Shown: positions 42,747-52,202 of the stretch, in pieces
How positions within the stretch are numbered: position 1 is the stretch's first letter
How the letters are laid out: each line of letters starts with the position of its first letter
NCBI RefSeq assembly: GCF_014892515.1
Contig: NZ_JADBGR010000062.1
Location: forward strand, 1 to 57,204
Source: Myceligenerans pegani
GTDB lineage: Bacteria; Actinomycetota; Actinomycetes; Actinomycetales; Cellulomonadaceae
Length of the DNA: 57,204 nucleotides
Direction of reading: 5' to 3'
Position numbers and translations under genes: made by a program
Notes under the pieces: model-generated
The model's input: only the letters and a program-made list of their open reading frames with translations
What the model was told of the DNA's origin: nothing
The model's database searches: none

Positions 42747-45497
42747 TCAGCTCTCGCCGCCGGCGCTTCCCGACGCCCCGGCGGTCACGTCGAGCAGGCG
42801 GTACTTCTCGATCGCCTTGGCCACCACGTCCGAGGGCACCTCGCCCCGGCGGGCCAGCACCTGCAGCGTCTTGACCACCATCGACGGACCGTCGATGAGG
42901 AAGTACCGCCGTGCGGCCGCACGCGTGTCCGAGAACCCGAAGCCGTCCGCACCGAGCACGGCGTAGTCGCCGGGCACCCAGGCGCGGATCTGGTCGGGCA
43001 CGAGGTGGTCGTAGTCGCTCGTCGCGATGACCGGCCCCGGCGCGCCCTGCAGCTTCTGCGTGACGTACGGCACACGCGGCTCGGAGGCCGGGTCCACGAA
43101 GGCGGCCTGCTCGGCGTCGAGCGCGTCGCGCCGCAGCTCCGTCCAGCTCGTCACGGACCAGACGTCGGCGTGCACGCCCCAGTCCTCGCGCAGCAGTTCC
43201 GCGGCTTCCAGGGCCCACGGGACGCCCACGCCCGAGGCGAGCAGCTGGGCCCGCGGCCCGTCGCCGTCGCCGGCCGTCAGGACGCGGTGGATACCGCGCT
43301 TGATGCCCTCGACGTCGACGTCCTCCGGCTCGGCCGGCTGCACCATCGGCTCGTTGTACACCGTGAGGTAGTACATGACGTCCTGGTCGCGGCCGTCGGT
43401 GCCCGGGCCGTACATCCGCTCGATGCCGTCGCGCACGATGTGCCGGATCTCGTAGCCGTAGGCCGGGTCGTACTGCACGATCGCGCGGTTGGTCGCGGCG
43501 ATGAGCGGGCTGTGGCCGTCGGCGTGCTGCAGGCCCTCACCGGTCAGGGTGGTGCGGCCCGCGGTCGCGCCGATGATGAAGCCGCGGGTGAGCTGGTCCC
43601 CCGCCGCCCAGAACTGGTCGCCGGTGCGCTGGAACCCGAACATCGAGTAGAAGATGTAGATCGGGATCAGCGGCTCGCCGTGCGTCGCGTACGAGGTGCC
43701 CACCGACTGGAACACGGCGGCCGAGCCGGCCTCGTTGATGCCGGTGTGCATGATCTGCCCGGACTCGGACTCCTTGTAGCTCAGCATGAGCTCGCGGTCC
43801 ACGGCCAGGTAGTTCTGCCCCAGCGTGTTGAAGATCTTCGCGCTCGGGAAGATCGAGTCGAGGCCGAAGGTGCGCGCCTCGTCGGGAATGATCGGCACGA
43901 TCCGCTCACCGAAGCCCTTGACCTTGAACAGGTCCTTGAGCATCCGGACGAACGCCATGGTCGAGGCGACCTGCTGCGTGCCGGACCCCTTCGCCAGCAG
44001 CTCGTAGGACTTGTCCTCCGGCAGGGTCAGCTGCGTCTTCGGCGTCGACCGGCGCTCCGGCACGAACCCGCCGAGCTGGCGGCGGCGGTCCAGCATGTAC
44101 TGGATCTCGGGCGCCTCCATGCCCGGGTGGTAGTACGGCGCGTCGTACGGGTCCGCGAGCTCCTCGTCCGTGATCGGGATGTTGAGGGAGTCCCGCAGCG
44201 CCTTGAGCTCGTCGGTCTTGAGCTTCTTCATCTGGTGCGTCGCGTTGCGGCCGGCGAAGCCGGAGCCGAGACCGTAGCCCTTGACGGTGTGCGCCAGGAT
44301 GATCGTCGGCTGGCCGGTGTGCGCGCGCGCCGCGGAGTAGGCCGCGTAGATCTTGCGGTAGTCGTGGCCGCCGCGCTTGAGGTTCCAGATGTCCTCGTCG
44401 GTCATGTTCTCCACCAGCGCCTTGGTGCGCGGGTCGCGACCGAAGAAGTGCTCGCGGATGAAGGCGCCCGACTCGGCGCGGTACGTCTGGTAGTCGCCGT
44501 CCGGCGTGGCGTTCATGAGGTTGACCAGGGCGCGGTCCTTGTCCGCCTGGAGCAGCGCGTCCCACTCGCGGCCCCAGACGACCTTGATGACGTTCCAGCC
44601 GGCGCCCCGGAACTGCGCCTCCAGCTCCTGGATGATCTTGCCGTTGCCGCGCACGGGCCCGTCGAGGCGCTGCAGGTTGCAGTTCACCACGAACGTGAGG
44701 TTGTCGAGCTGCTGCTGGGACGCGAGCTGGATCATGCCGCGGCTCTCCGGCTCGTCCATCTCGCCGTCGCCGAGGAACGCCCACACGTCCTGCTGGCTCG
44801 TGTCCTTGATCCCGCGGTTGTGCAGGTACTTGTTCGTCCACGCCTGGTAGATGGCCGACGCCGGGCCCAGGCCCATCGACACCGTGGGGTACTCCCAGAA
44901 GTCGGGCATGAGGCGCGGGTGCGGGTAGGACGGCAGGCCGCCGCCCTCGTGCGACTTCTCCTGGCGGAAGCCGTCGAGCTGCTCGGCGCTGAGGCGCCCC
45001 TCCAGGAAGCCACGGGCGTACACGCCCGGCGAGGCGTGCCCCTGGAAGTAGACCTGGTCGCCGCCGCCCGGGTGGTCCTTGCCGCGGAAGAAGTGGTTCA
45101 GGCCCACCTCGTACAGCGTCGCCACCGAGGCGTACGAGGAGATGTGACCGCCCACGGCCAGGCCCTCCCGCTGCGCGCGGGTCACCATGACCGCCGCGTT
45201 CCAGCGGATGAAGGAGCGGTACCGCCGCTCCATCGCCTCGTCGCCCGGGAAGTAGGGCTCCTCGTGGACACCGATCGTGTTGACGTACGGCGTCGCCGTC
45301 GTCGCGGGAATGTGCACGTTGCGCTCACGGGCCCGCCGCAGCAGGTTGAGCATGACGTACCGGGCCCGCGGACCGCCCTTGTCGTCGATCAGGCCGTCGA
45401 ACGACTCGACCCACTCGGAGGTCTCCCCCGGGTCGATGTCCGGCACAGCGCTGAGCAGACCGTTGATCAGCGGTCCGGTCTCGTCAAACGAAGCCAC
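42747..45497 (-). CDS. aceE: pyruvate dehydrogenase E1 component, homodimeric type
   Basis: The 916-residue protein is AceE. It has [40 protein letters not shown], the thiamine-diphosphate motif [14 protein letters not shown] with the downstream [12 protein letters not shown], and [13 protein letters not shown] in the transketolase-like second domain. It decarboxylates pyruvate and passes the acetyl group to the E2 lipoyl domain of the pyruvate dehydrogenase complex. GTG 45497 is chosen because GAGAGG lies 6 nt upstream and the product then starts MASFDETGP like its relatives; a GTG eight codons earlier lacks a site. The DUF3052-peroxiredoxin pair is divergent, as in many actinobacteria. Confidence 0.96.
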   Translation of the reverse strand: MASFDETGPLINGLLSAVPDIDPGETSEWVESFDGLIDDKGGPRARYVMLNLLRRARERNVHIPATTATPYVNTIGVHEEPYFPGDEAMERRYRSFIRWNAAVMVTRAQREGLAVGGHISSYASVATLYEVGLNHFFRGKDHPGGGDQVYFQGHASPGVYARGFLEGRLSAEQLDGFRQEKSHEGGGLPSYPHPRLMPDFWEYPTVSMGLGPASAIYQAWTNKYLHNRGIKDTSQQDVWAFLGDGEMDEPESRGMIQLASQQQLDNLTFVVNCNLQRLDGPVRGNGKIIQELEAQFRGAGWNVIKVVWGREWDALLQADKDRALVNLMNATPDGDYQTYRAESGAFIREHFFGRDPRTKALVENMTDEDIWNLKRGGHDYRKIYAAYSAARAHTGQPTIILAHTVKGYGLGSGFAGRNATHQMKKLKTDELKALRDSLNIPITDEELADPYDAPYYHPGMEAPEIQYMLDRRRQLGGFVPERRSTPKTQLTLPEDKSYELLAKGSGTQQVASTMAFVRMLKDLFKVKGFGERIVPIIPDEARTFGLDSIFPSAKIFNTLGQNYLAVDRELMLSYKESESGQIMHTGINEAGSAAVFQSVGTSYATHGEPLIPIYIFYSMFGFQRTGDQFWAAGDQLTRGFIIGATAGRTTLTGEGLQHADGHSPLIAATNRAIVQYDPAYGYEIRHIVRDGIERMYGPGTDGRDQDVMYYLTVYNEPMVQPAEPEDVDVEGIKRGIHRVLTAGDGDGPRAQLLASGVGVPWALEAAELLREDWGVHADVWSVTSWTELRRDALDAEQAAFVDPASEPRVPYVTQKLQGAPGPVIATSDYDHLVPDQIRAWVPGDYAVLGADGFGFSDTRAAARRYFLIDGPSMVVKTLQVLARRGEVPSDVVAKAIEKYRLLDVTAGASGSAGGES

Positions 45498-45976
45498 CAG
45501 CAACCTCTCCGTCGTCGGCACGACCCGGTCGGCCGTGCTTCTCTCGTCCTGCGCCGCTCCGGGGCGATCGGCGTCGCGGTCCGCGGCGCCCGCCCACGCA
45601 CACAGGTGGTCACAGCCATTCTGACCCCTGACAGCGCGCGCTCACACCATCGGAGGGTCAAGAAGCTCAGCGGGATGCGTGATCTGCGTTACTTCACGTC
45701 GACTTTCCCCGGAAGAGACGCGAGGATGAGACCGAGTATCGCTTTACTGATACCGGGTACGGTCTTGGTGGTTCGTGGACGACGACGGCGGTGGCTCGGC
45801 AGGTCCCGCGCCCGCGATCCGGGGCCGATGCGACCGGTACGGCGGCCCGCACGACCCCGCCGGGGACGGACGCAACGGTCCGGCATCTCTGGCGCGCCCC
45901 GTGCAGCGCGGCCCGTCCGAGTGCACTACCTTTGCCACGAAGGACGCCTGGTCACCACGCGGCCCAGGATCGTGAG
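45498..45976. other. divergent intergenic region between aceE and the DUF3052 gene
   Basis: About 480 bp with no credible coding frame. It must contain promoters for both directions. The AT-richer patch GCTTTACTGATACC around 45740 and the flanking GACCGAGTATC and GATACCGGG words form an imperfect dyad that could be a control site for aceE, but I cannot place a promoter with confidence. Confidence 0.4.
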
Positions 45977-46405
45977 ATGAAAGGAATGCAGAACCAAGTG
46001 AGCGCGGACACCCAGGGTGCGGACCGACTCGGATTCAAGGCCGACCAAGTGGTTCAGGAGTTCGGCTGGGGCGACGACGTCGACGACGACGTGCGCACCG
46101 AGATCGAGAAGATCACCGGCAACGAGCTCGAGGACGAGGACTACGGCGACGTCACCGACGGCGTGATCCTCTGGTGGCGGGATGGCGACGGAGACCTGAC
46201 CGATGCCATGGTCGACGTCACCACGCTCCTCGACGACGGCGGACTCATCTGGATCTTCACGCCGAAGGCGGGACGCGACGGGCACACGACGCCCGGAGAG
46301 ATCCAGGAGGCCGCGAACACGGCGGGCCTGCAGACGACGAACACGTTCGCCGTCGCCGACGAATGGTCGGCGACGCGACTGGCCTTCCGGGGCCGCGGGC
46401 ACTGA
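45977..46405 (+). CDS. DUF3052 family protein
   Basis: The 142-residue acidic protein matches DUF3052: LGFKADQVVQEFGWGDDVDDDV, ELEDEDYGDVTDGVILWWRD, GDGDLTDAMVDVTTLLDDGG and WIFTPKAGRDGHTTPGEIQE, ending with WSATRLAFRGRG. The family is almost restricted to actinobacteria and has no established function; the gene habitually sits beside aceE and a peroxiredoxin, so a link to oxidative stress or central metabolism is suspected. The start is uncertain: ATG 45977 is reported, ATG 45986 and GTG 45998 (with AAAGGA upstream) are alternatives. The stop overlaps the next ATG by one nt. Confidence 0.92.
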   Translation: MKGMQNQVSADTQGADRLGFKADQVVQEFGWGDDVDDDVRTEIEKITGNELEDEDYGDVTDGVILWWRDGDGDLTDAMVDVTTLLDDGGLIWIFTPKAGRDGHTTPGEIQEAANTAGLQTTNTFAVADEWSATRLAFRGRGH

Positions 46406-46893
46406 TGAACGCCCCCGAGCCCGCCGGCGTGCCCGTACCGGCCGTCGGTCCGGGCGACCCGGCGCCCGATTTCACGCTCCCCGACACGCACGGCACGCCC
46501 GTGCACCTCGGCGACCTGCGCGGTCAGGCCACGCTCGTCGTCTTCTACCCGTTCGCCTTCTCCGGGATCTGCACGAGCGAGCTGTGCGAGCTGCGGGACA
46601 ACATCGAGGACTTCGAGACCGCGGGCGTACGGTTGCTCGCCGTCTCCACGGACCCCGTGTTCGCGCTCAAGGCCTGGCAGGAGGCCGAGGGCTTCGGCTT
46701 CGACCTGCTGAGCGACTTCTGGCCGCACGGCGCGGTCGCGCGGTCGTTCGGCGTGTTCGACGACGAGTCGGGGCACGCCCTGCGCGGCTCGTTCCTCGTC
46801 GACGCGGACGGGATCGTGCGCTGGAGCGTGCTCAGCCCGCGCGCCCGGCCTCGCGACCTGGAGGGCTACCGCCAGGCGCTGGCGGAGATCTGA
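46405..46893 (+). CDS. AhpE-type peroxiredoxin
   Basis: The 162-residue protein has the thioredoxin-fold peroxiredoxin layout: GDPAPDFTLPDTHGTPVHLG, VVFYPFAFSGICTSELCELR with the peroxidatic Cys in the T/S-x-x-C region (FSGICTSEL), LLAVSTDPVFALKAW, and LRGSFLVDADGIVRW. A second Cys five residues later (CTSELC) resembles AhpE/bacterioferritin-comigratory proteins. It reduces peroxides in the cytoplasm using a thiol partner. ATG 46405 overlaps the DUF3052 stop (TGATG), so the two are coupled. A tRNA-Val gene follows 67 bp downstream on the same strand. Confidence 0.94.
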   Translation: MNAPEPAGVPVPAVGPGDPAPDFTLPDTHGTPVHLGDLRGQATLVVFYPFAFSGICTSELCELRDNIEDFETAGVRLLAVSTDPVFALKAWQEAEGFGFDLLSDFWPHGAVARSFGVFDDESGHALRGSFLVDADGIVRWSVLSPRARPRDLEGYRQALAEI

Positions 46894-46960
46894 CCGCACA
46901 AGAAGTACCGAACGGCGTGGCCCGGGTACCGGGACGGGTATCCTGGGCTGCGCCGTTCCG

Positions 46961-47033
46961 GGGCCTGTAGCTCAGTTGGTAGAGCACTACGTTTACACCG
47001 TACTGGTCGGGGGTTCGAGTCCCTCCGGGCCCA
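46961..47033 (+). tRNA. tRNA-Val (anticodon TAC)
   Basis: The 73-nt gene folds as a complete cloverleaf: acceptor GGGCCTG/CGGGCCC with one G-T pair, D stem GCTC/GAGC, anticodon loop TTTACAC giving anticodon TAC, T stem GGGGG/CCCTC with the TTCGAGT loop, and discriminator A. CCA is not encoded. The top anticodon-stem pair, positions 27 and 43, is a C-C mismatch, which is unusual but tolerable. It reads GUA and wobble Val codons. Confidence 0.95.
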
Positions 47034-47046
47034 CTTTGTGATGACG

Positions 47047-47071
47047 CGGGACATCGTTCCTCGATGTCCCG
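47047..47071. terminator. shared hairpin between tRNA-Val and the Nit cluster
   Basis: CGGGACATCG and CGATGTCCCG pair perfectly around TTCCT. The hairpin lies 13 nt after the tRNA and directly abuts the stop of the convergent AMP-ligase gene, so it can end transcription from both sides. Confidence 0.7.
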
Positions 47072-47072
47072 A

Positions 47073-48515
47073 CTACGTGGCGACAGCGCCCCGGCGCGCC
47101 TTTCCGGCGTCGTCGCGCAGCGGCTGGTGCGTCACCCGGACCCGCATGGGCCGGCGGGCGGCGTCGAGCCGGGCCGCGGCCCAGGAGCGCAGCTCCTCGC
47201 CGTCGATGCGGGCTCCGGCCACGTCGGCGACAGCCTCCACGTGCTGGCCGAACTCGTCATCGGGCACGCCGAAGGCCAACGCGCTCCGTACGGCGGGGTG
47301 TTCCTCCAGCACGCGCTCCACGTCGACGGGGTAGACCTTCTCCCCGCCGCGCACGATCACGTCGTCGGACCGGTCGGTCAGCCACAACCACCCGTCGGCG
47401 TCGAGGTGGCCCAGGTCGCCCAGGGTGTCCCACCCGTCCGGCCGACGGCGGCTCACCGCCCCCAGGTAGGTGTACGCCGGGTCGGCGCCGCGCCGCATCC
47501 AGACCTGGCCGGTCTCGCCCGGCGCGGCGTCTGTGCCGTCCTCGCGCAGCACGCGTACCTGCGTGCCGCCGATCGGCCGGCCCACGCTTCCCGGCCGGGC
47601 CAGCCATTCGTCGCCCCGGATCATGGTGAGCCCGTTGGACTCGCTGCCCGCGTAGACCTCGATGACGCGTCCGGGACCGAGCCAGTCCAGCACGGCGCGC
47701 TTGAGCGCGGGCGCACACGGCGAGCCCAGGTGAAGCACGGTCTCCAGGGTGCGCAGCCGCCCCGGATCCCGCTCGGCGGCCGGTAGCCGCAGCAGGCGGT
47801 GCAGCATCGTGGGTACGAGCAGGGCCCACGTGACGCCGTGTCGCTCGATCGCCGTGAGCACCGCCCGCTCCTCGAACCGCGGCAGGATCACCAGAGTGTG
47901 CCCGGTGAACAGTCCGCGGAAGGCGTAGGTGAACGTCGCGGAGTGGGTGAGGGGCCCGCTGACCAGCTGCGTGGCGCGCAGCGGCACGAAGTCGGCTACC
48001 GGCCGGGACGGGTCCAGGAGGGCGGGTGCGGTGGACAAGACCACCTTGGGTCGGCCCGTGCTGCCGGAGGACGTGGGCGCCTTCCAGGAGCGAGCCCAGG
48101 CGTCGGGCAGCGGGCCGTCGTCGGTGGCCTCGGGTCCGTGCGGGCCGGTTCCCGGGAGGCTCGCCACGCCGTCGGCCTCGAACCCGACCACGAGTGCGGG
48201 GCGGGCGGTGGCCACGACCTCCGCCCGCTCGTGCGGGGTCAGCCCACGCGAGACGGGCTGGGGCGTGGCGCCCGCCTTCCACACGGCCACGCACGCCACC
48301 AGCATCTCCAGCCGGTTGGGCAGGGCGAGGATGACCAGATCGTCGCGACGTACGCCGCGTTCCAGCAGCAGGCGCGCGTACCGGTTGGAGGCGGACTTCA
48401 GGGCGGCGGCGGTGAGCTGCTGCTCTCCTGCGGGGGTGACGGCGACGGCGACGACGCGGCCAGGGTCAGCCTCGGCGAGCCCGCTGACGATCCGTGAGAT
48501 CGATCTCCTGGCCAT
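47073..48515 (-). CDS. AMP-dependent acyl-CoA synthetase/ligase, last gene of the Nit1C-type cluster
   Basis: The 480-residue protein is an ANL-superfamily adenylating enzyme. The P-loop-like motif is SGSTGRPKVVLST, the adenine-site region is EVYAGSESNG, and the hinge and catalytic parts are GWDTLGDLGHLDADGWLWL, DRSDDVIVRGGEKVYPVDVE, and the terminal Lys in DAGKARRG. It would activate a carboxylic acid as an acyl-AMP, then form a CoA thioester or an amide. ATG 48515 has a strong GGGAGG site and lies inside the end of the upstream glycosyltransferase gene (50-nt overlap). An acid-activating enzyme at the end of the operon fits conversion of a nitrile- or amino-derived acid, but the substrate is unknown. 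Confidence 0.93.
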   Translation of the reverse strand: MARRSISRIVSGLAEADPGRVVAVAVTPAGEQQLTAAALKSASNRYARLLLERGVRRDDLVILALPNRLEMLVACVAVWKAGATPQPVSRGLTPHERAEVVATARPALVVGFEADGVASLPGTGPHGPEATDDGPLPDAWARSWKAPTSSGSTGRPKVVLSTAPALLDPSRPVADFVPLRATQLVSGPLTHSATFTYAFRGLFTGHTLVILPRFEERAVLTAIERHGVTWALLVPTMLHRLLRLPAAERDPGRLRTLETVLHLGSPCAPALKRAVLDWLGPGRVIEVYAGSESNGLTMIRGDEWLARPGSVGRPIGGTQVRVLREDGTDAAPGETGQVWMRRGADPAYTYLGAVSRRRPDGWDTLGDLGHLDADGWLWLTDRSDDVIVRGGEKVYPVDVERVLEEHPAVRSALAFGVPDDEFGQHVEAVADVAGARIDGEELRSWAAARLDAARRPMRVRVTHQPLRDDAGKARRGAVAT

Positions 48516-49614
48516 CGTCGCCTCCCTCTCGTGCGACGTGCTCGTAGAAGCGTTCGTGCGCCGCGGCGGCTGCCGCCCAGGTGTGCCGCTCGGCCAGTTC
48601 TCGTCCGGGTTTGGCGTCGGCCGGGGTGGGGTCGTCGAGGACGGCGGCCAGCGCCGCGGCGATCTGTGGCACGTTGGCGGCATAGGTGACGGTGTCGCCG
48701 AAGACCTCGCGGGTGACCGGTAGGTCGCGCGCCACCACGGGCACACCGGCGGCGAGCGCTTCCATGGCCGCCAGGCCGAAGCCCTCCTTGGTGGAGACGA
48801 AGCCCAGCGCCGCGGCGGCCGCCACGAGCGGCGGTACGTCGTCGTCGGCCAGGGTGCCGAGTACCACGGGTTCGACGCCGAGTTCGGTGCAGCGCCGGTC
48901 GAACCGGTCGCGGTAGGGGCGGTAGTCGAAGAGCGTCTCTCCCCCGGCGATCACGAGGCTCAGGTCCGGGTGGTCGGCGCACAGCAGCGCGAACGCCTCC
49001 AGCAGGTCGATGCTGCCCTTGCGGGGCTCGATGCCGCCGAGCGCGAGGACGTATCGCCCCAGCTCCGCCTGCCACCGGGCGCGTGAACGGGCTCCGTCGG
49101 GTCCGGCCGCGCGGGCGAACCGGTCGGCGTCGACGCCGTTGGGGATCACGGTGGGGGCCAGGCCGTAGCCCTCGTGCACCTCCTGCGCGACGGCACGCGA
49201 GACGCAGAGCCGTGCTATGGGGTCGGTGATCGCCCGCAGGTGGCACTCGACGAGGCGGGGTGTGGTGAACTCGTCGAGGTGGTGGATCGTACGCACGCAC
49301 GGGCCCACGGCATTGGCGGAGATGCAGTCCTGCGCGTGCACCACGTCGTAGCCGGAGGGGTCGAAAGCGCCGGCCATGGTCTGGATCGACCGCTCGATAC
49401 GGTCACCGACGTTCTCGTCGTCGCGGGGGACGAACGGTACGAGCCGCACCTCGACCGTCGGGTCGACGGGCCGGAAGAACGCGTCGTCGCCACCACGGCC
49501 AAGGGTCCACACCGTCACCTGGTGGCCTCGGGCGGCGAGCGCCTCGGCGAGAGCCAGGGTGTGCACCACTCCGCCGCGCGGCTTGGTCGAGTAGGTGATC
49601 TGAGCGATGCGCAC
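48466..49614 (-). CDS. MSMEG_0565-family glycosyltransferase (GT4 type)
   Basis: The 382-residue protein is a GT-B glycosyltransferase. The N-terminus RIAQITYSTKPRGGVVHTLA is the signature of the MSMEG_0565 family found in Nit1C clusters. VPNG-like IPNGVDADRFARAAG, VLALGGIEPRKGSIDLLEAF and LGFVSTKEGFGLAAMEALAA with the E-x7-E motif are those of GT4 enzymes. It should move a sugar from a nucleotide donor to a small acceptor made by the cluster. The start is GTG 49614. The gene overlaps the AMP-ligase gene by 50 nt and follows the pseudo-nitrilase gene by 33 bp. Confidence 0.93.
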   Translation of the reverse strand: MRIAQITYSTKPRGGVVHTLALAEALAARGHQVTVWTLGRGGDDAFFRPVDPTVEVRLVPFVPRDDENVGDRIERSIQTMAGAFDPSGYDVVHAQDCISANAVGPCVRTIHHLDEFTTPRLVECHLRAITDPIARLCVSRAVAQEVHEGYGLAPTVIPNGVDADRFARAAGPDGARSRARWQAELGRYVLALGGIEPRKGSIDLLEAFALLCADHPDLSLVIAGGETLFDYRPYRDRFDRRCTELGVEPVVLGTLADDDVPPLVAAAAALGFVSTKEGFGLAAMEALAAGVPVVARDLPVTREVFGDTVTYAANVPQIAAALAAVLDDPTPADAKPGRELAERHTWAAAAAAHERFYEHVAREGGDDGQEIDLTDRQRARRG

Positions 49615-49647
49615 GGCGCTCCGTCCTGAAGGTGGTCGGCCTGGGTG

Positions 49648-50517
49648 TCACCCGGGGCTTCGGCTCGGCGCCGGCCGCGTGAGGTTGTAGGCGTTCTCGA
49701 CGCGGTCGCGCAGGTGGTTCATGGTGCGGCGGGCTCTGGCGACGTCGGCCGCCACGTCGGCGGTGGCGACGGCGAGCCCGCCTTTGGCCCAGGTCTTGGC
49801 GATGATCTCGCCGGCCGGGTCGACGACCTTGGCCTGCCCGAGGAAGCGGAGCCCGCCGAGCACTCCCGTCTGGTTGGAGGAGACCACGTAGAGCTGGTTC
49901 TCGGCCGCCCGTGCACAGTCGTACAGGTCGAACAGGTGGGCCTGGCGATCGTTGCGGAGCCGGTCGGAGCGGTCGGTGACGCTCGCGGGCCAGGCGCTGA
50001 GGCACGCGATGATCTGCGCGCCGTCGAGCGCGATCGAGCGAGCCGACTCGGGAAACGTCTTGTCGAAGTCGATGAGCATGCCGAGGCGGCCCACGGGGGT
50101 GTCGAAGGCGTCGAATCCGGTGCCGGGCCGGTATGCCTGGGACTCGCCGAGCGGCAGGTGCACCTTGCGGTGCACGCCCAGCAGTCCGTCCCCGTGCACG
50201 CAGACGGCCGTGTTGTACCGCACTTCGGCTCCGCCTTCCTGAGCCCGCTCGGCGATCCCGAAGCACACCACCATGTCCCTGGCCATCTGCCGCACGGCCG
50301 CGACCTCGGGTCCGTCGAGGTCCACGGCCGGCGGCAGTGGTTCGTCCGCCGGGTGGTACATGTCGTGCAGGTAGCCACCGATCGTGGCGTCGGGCAGCAC
50401 CAGCAGGTCGACGCCGCGCTCGCGGGCCTGGTCGATGATGCCGGGAAGCTTGGCGAGGGTGCGGTCGATGTCGCGTCCGAAGTGCGCTGCGACCGCGCCC
50501 ATGGTCGTCGTGGACAT
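49648..50517 (-). CDS. nitrilase-superfamily protein with substituted catalytic Cys and Glu (pseudo-nitrilase)
   Basis: The 289-residue protein has the nitrilase fold and aligns well with the true nitrilase at 52195-53097 (VHLPLGESQAYRPG, TFPESARSIALDGAQI, NQLYVVSSNQTG). Of the Glu-Lys-Cys triad only Lys118 remains. The first Glu is Asp43 in LPDATIGGY, where the active paralogue has FPEASIGGY. The nucleophilic Cys is Asp150 in GMLIDFDKTFPE, where the paralogue has GLQICYDKAFPE. It cannot form the usual thioimidate intermediate. It may be a partner or regulatory subunit of the active nitrilase, or have another activity. In Mycobacterium smegmatis a carbon-nitrogen hydrolase gene sits at the equivalent place. 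The ATG at 50517 lies 22 bp after the flavoprotein gene. Confidence 0.9.
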   Translation of the reverse strand: MSTTTMGAVAAHFGRDIDRTLAKLPGIIDQARERGVDLLVLPDATIGGYLHDMYHPADEPLPPAVDLDGPEVAAVRQMARDMVVCFGIAERAQEGGAEVRYNTAVCVHGDGLLGVHRKVHLPLGESQAYRPGTGFDAFDTPVGRLGMLIDFDKTFPESARSIALDGAQIIACLSAWPASVTDRSDRLRNDRQAHLFDLYDCARAAENQLYVVSSNQTGVLGGLRFLGQAKVVDPAGEIIAKTWAKGGLAVATADVAADVARARRTMNHLRDRVENAYNLTRPAPSRSPG

Positions 50518-50539
50518 GTCCTAGAGCGTAGGTTGTCCG

Positions 50540-51846
50540 TCATCCGGCTTTAGCCGACTGTGCGGTGAGCGCGTGTGGCGCCGGCCCGCCCCACGCACCG
50601 CCGTCGCGCCAGGCGCCTATCGCCCGGGCGACATGCTCGGCATCCTGGGCGATGCCGAGGAACCGGCCCGATCCCCAGGTGTGGAGCCAGGGCAGACCGA
50701 CGAACGCCAGCCCGGGTACCGGGCTGAGGCCGCGCACGTGCCGCGGATGCCCTCGTCGTCGAGCACCGCGGGCGCCAGCGAGTCGAGCCAGGACCAGTCG
50801 GCTCGGAAGCCGACCGACCAGACCACCGCGGCAATCCCGTCGAGGTCGAGCCGTTCCGGCTCGGCGGCGGGCCGCCAGACCGGCACGTACCGGTCCTCGG
50901 CGGGTGCGTCGATGCCCTCGGTCTCGATCCACCGGTCGATGTCGTCCTTGATGGACTCCGCCACCGAGTCGGCGTGGTCGAGGTCACTCTCCAGGGTCGG
51001 GGCGAAGGTCAGCGCGCCGTCGCTCACGCCGGTGGCACGGCCGTACAGCTGCATGCCCCGGCGCGCGAAATCGCGGAGGTCGATGTCGCGGCCGCCGTCC
51101 CGCCCGGTCACATAGTGGTTGGTCGATTCCCGCTTGGCCAGGCCGCGCGCGGCCACGGGCACGTCGTACACGCCCATCTCGGCCAGCCACGTCATGCAGT
51201 CCTTGCCCCGGTAGCGGCGGGCGACACGGGGCGCCCGCCCGGCGGCCAGGTGCACCTCGCGCCGGGCGAGAAGCAGGTCCTCGGCGATCTGGGTACCGGA
51301 CTGGCCGGTGCCGACCACGAGCACCGGGCCCTGGGGAAGCAGATCGGCGTTGCGGTATTCGTGCGAGTGCAGCTGCACCACGCGCTCGGGCAGGGCCGAC
51401 GCCCAAGGGGGTACCACGGGCCGGTGGTAGCCGCCCACGGCCGCCGCCACCGCGTCGGCCGTGACCGTGCCGTGCGTGGTCGAGACGACGAATCCGCCGC
51501 CCGGCCGTGGTGCGAGCCGAGTGGCGGCAACACCTTCGGCGACCGGCGCGTCGAACGTGTCCGCGTACCGGCGCACCCAGGCGTAGACCTCGTCGCGGCG
51601 CATGAAGCCGTCCGGGTCCGGACCGTCGTAGGGATAGCCGGGCAGCCGGCAATGCCAGTTCGGCGTGACCAGGGTGAACGCGTCCCAGCGGCCATCGCGC
51701 CATTCGTGCGCCACGGTCTCCCGCTCGAGCACGAGGTGCTCGACGCCGGAGCCGACCAGATGGTGGCTCAGCGACAGGCCGGCCTGCCCGCCGCCCACGA
51801 CCACCACCTCGTGGTGGGCGCCGTCGATGACGCGCGCCGCCCTCAT
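50540..51846 (-). pseudogene. MSMEG_0569-family flavin-dependent oxidoreductase gene with a frameshift near its 3' end
   Basis: From ATG 51846 the frame encodes a flavin monooxygenase-like protein: EVVVVGGGQAGLSLSHHLVG, ERETVAHEWRDGRWDAFTLV, and a second dinucleotide motif VLVVGTGQSGTQIAEDLLL. At about 50738-50745, after [12 protein letters not shown], the family C-terminus continues in another frame: [40 protein letters not shown], to TGA at 50540-50542. In the original frame the protein ends with an unrelated 42-residue tail at 50617. One missing base (GGCCAC read as GGCAC) would explain it. All else is well kept, so a sequencing error or a very recent mutation is likely. The ATG overlaps the stop of the MSMEG_0570-like gene by 4 nt. 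Confidence 0.88.
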
Positions 51847-52202
51847 GCGCCGCCTCCCGGCACCGCGGTCTCCGGGGCGGTGGCGGCATGTCCGGCGGTC
51901 CCCTGCATCTCCGTCCCGGGTAGTGGCGGCTCCATGCGCAGGATCTCGACCTCGCCCGTGGGGAACGACGTGGCGGTCCGCCGGATCTCTGCCTCCTGTT
52001 GCGCGGCCGACGTGCATGCCATGCCGTAGCGGGCTCGCACCCGTTCACTTGCCTCTCGTAGTGCCCGGGACACGCGGTTCACGAACTCGGCTACGGGATA
52101 GCTGGCCCCGACCTCGAGGTGGTCGTGCATCACGAGGCTCGGCGAGTAGCAGCTCGCCGTGGGCCCGTCGGGCCAGCGCACGTCGAACGTCATCTCAGGC
52201 AT
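51843..52202 (-). CDS. MSMEG_0570-family nitrogen starvation response protein
   Basis: The 119-residue protein has the family outline MTFDVRWPDGPTASCYSPSL, then HLEVGASYPVAEFVNRVSRA and REASERVRARYGMACTSAAQ, followed by a Pro/Thr/Ala-rich tail. It is a small soluble protein of unknown function present in Nit1C clusters of mycobacteria and cyanobacteria. ATG 52202 lies inside the end of the nitrilase gene (8-nt overlap), and the stop overlaps the flavoprotein ATG by 4 nt, so the three genes are translationally linked. The C-terminal tail after residue 95 looks disordered. Confidence 0.9.
   Translation of the reverse strand: MPEMTFDVRWPDGPTASCYSPSLVMHDHLEVGASYPVAEFVNRVSRALREASERVRARYGMACTSAAQQEAEIRRTATSFPTGEVEILRMEPPLPGTEMQGTAGHAATAPETAVPGGGA

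Noticed and set aside
41646-45980. A 1444-codon plus-strand frame opposite aceE and the DNA polymerase gene
   Set aside because: It is antisense to two well-supported genes and shows no protein family pattern.
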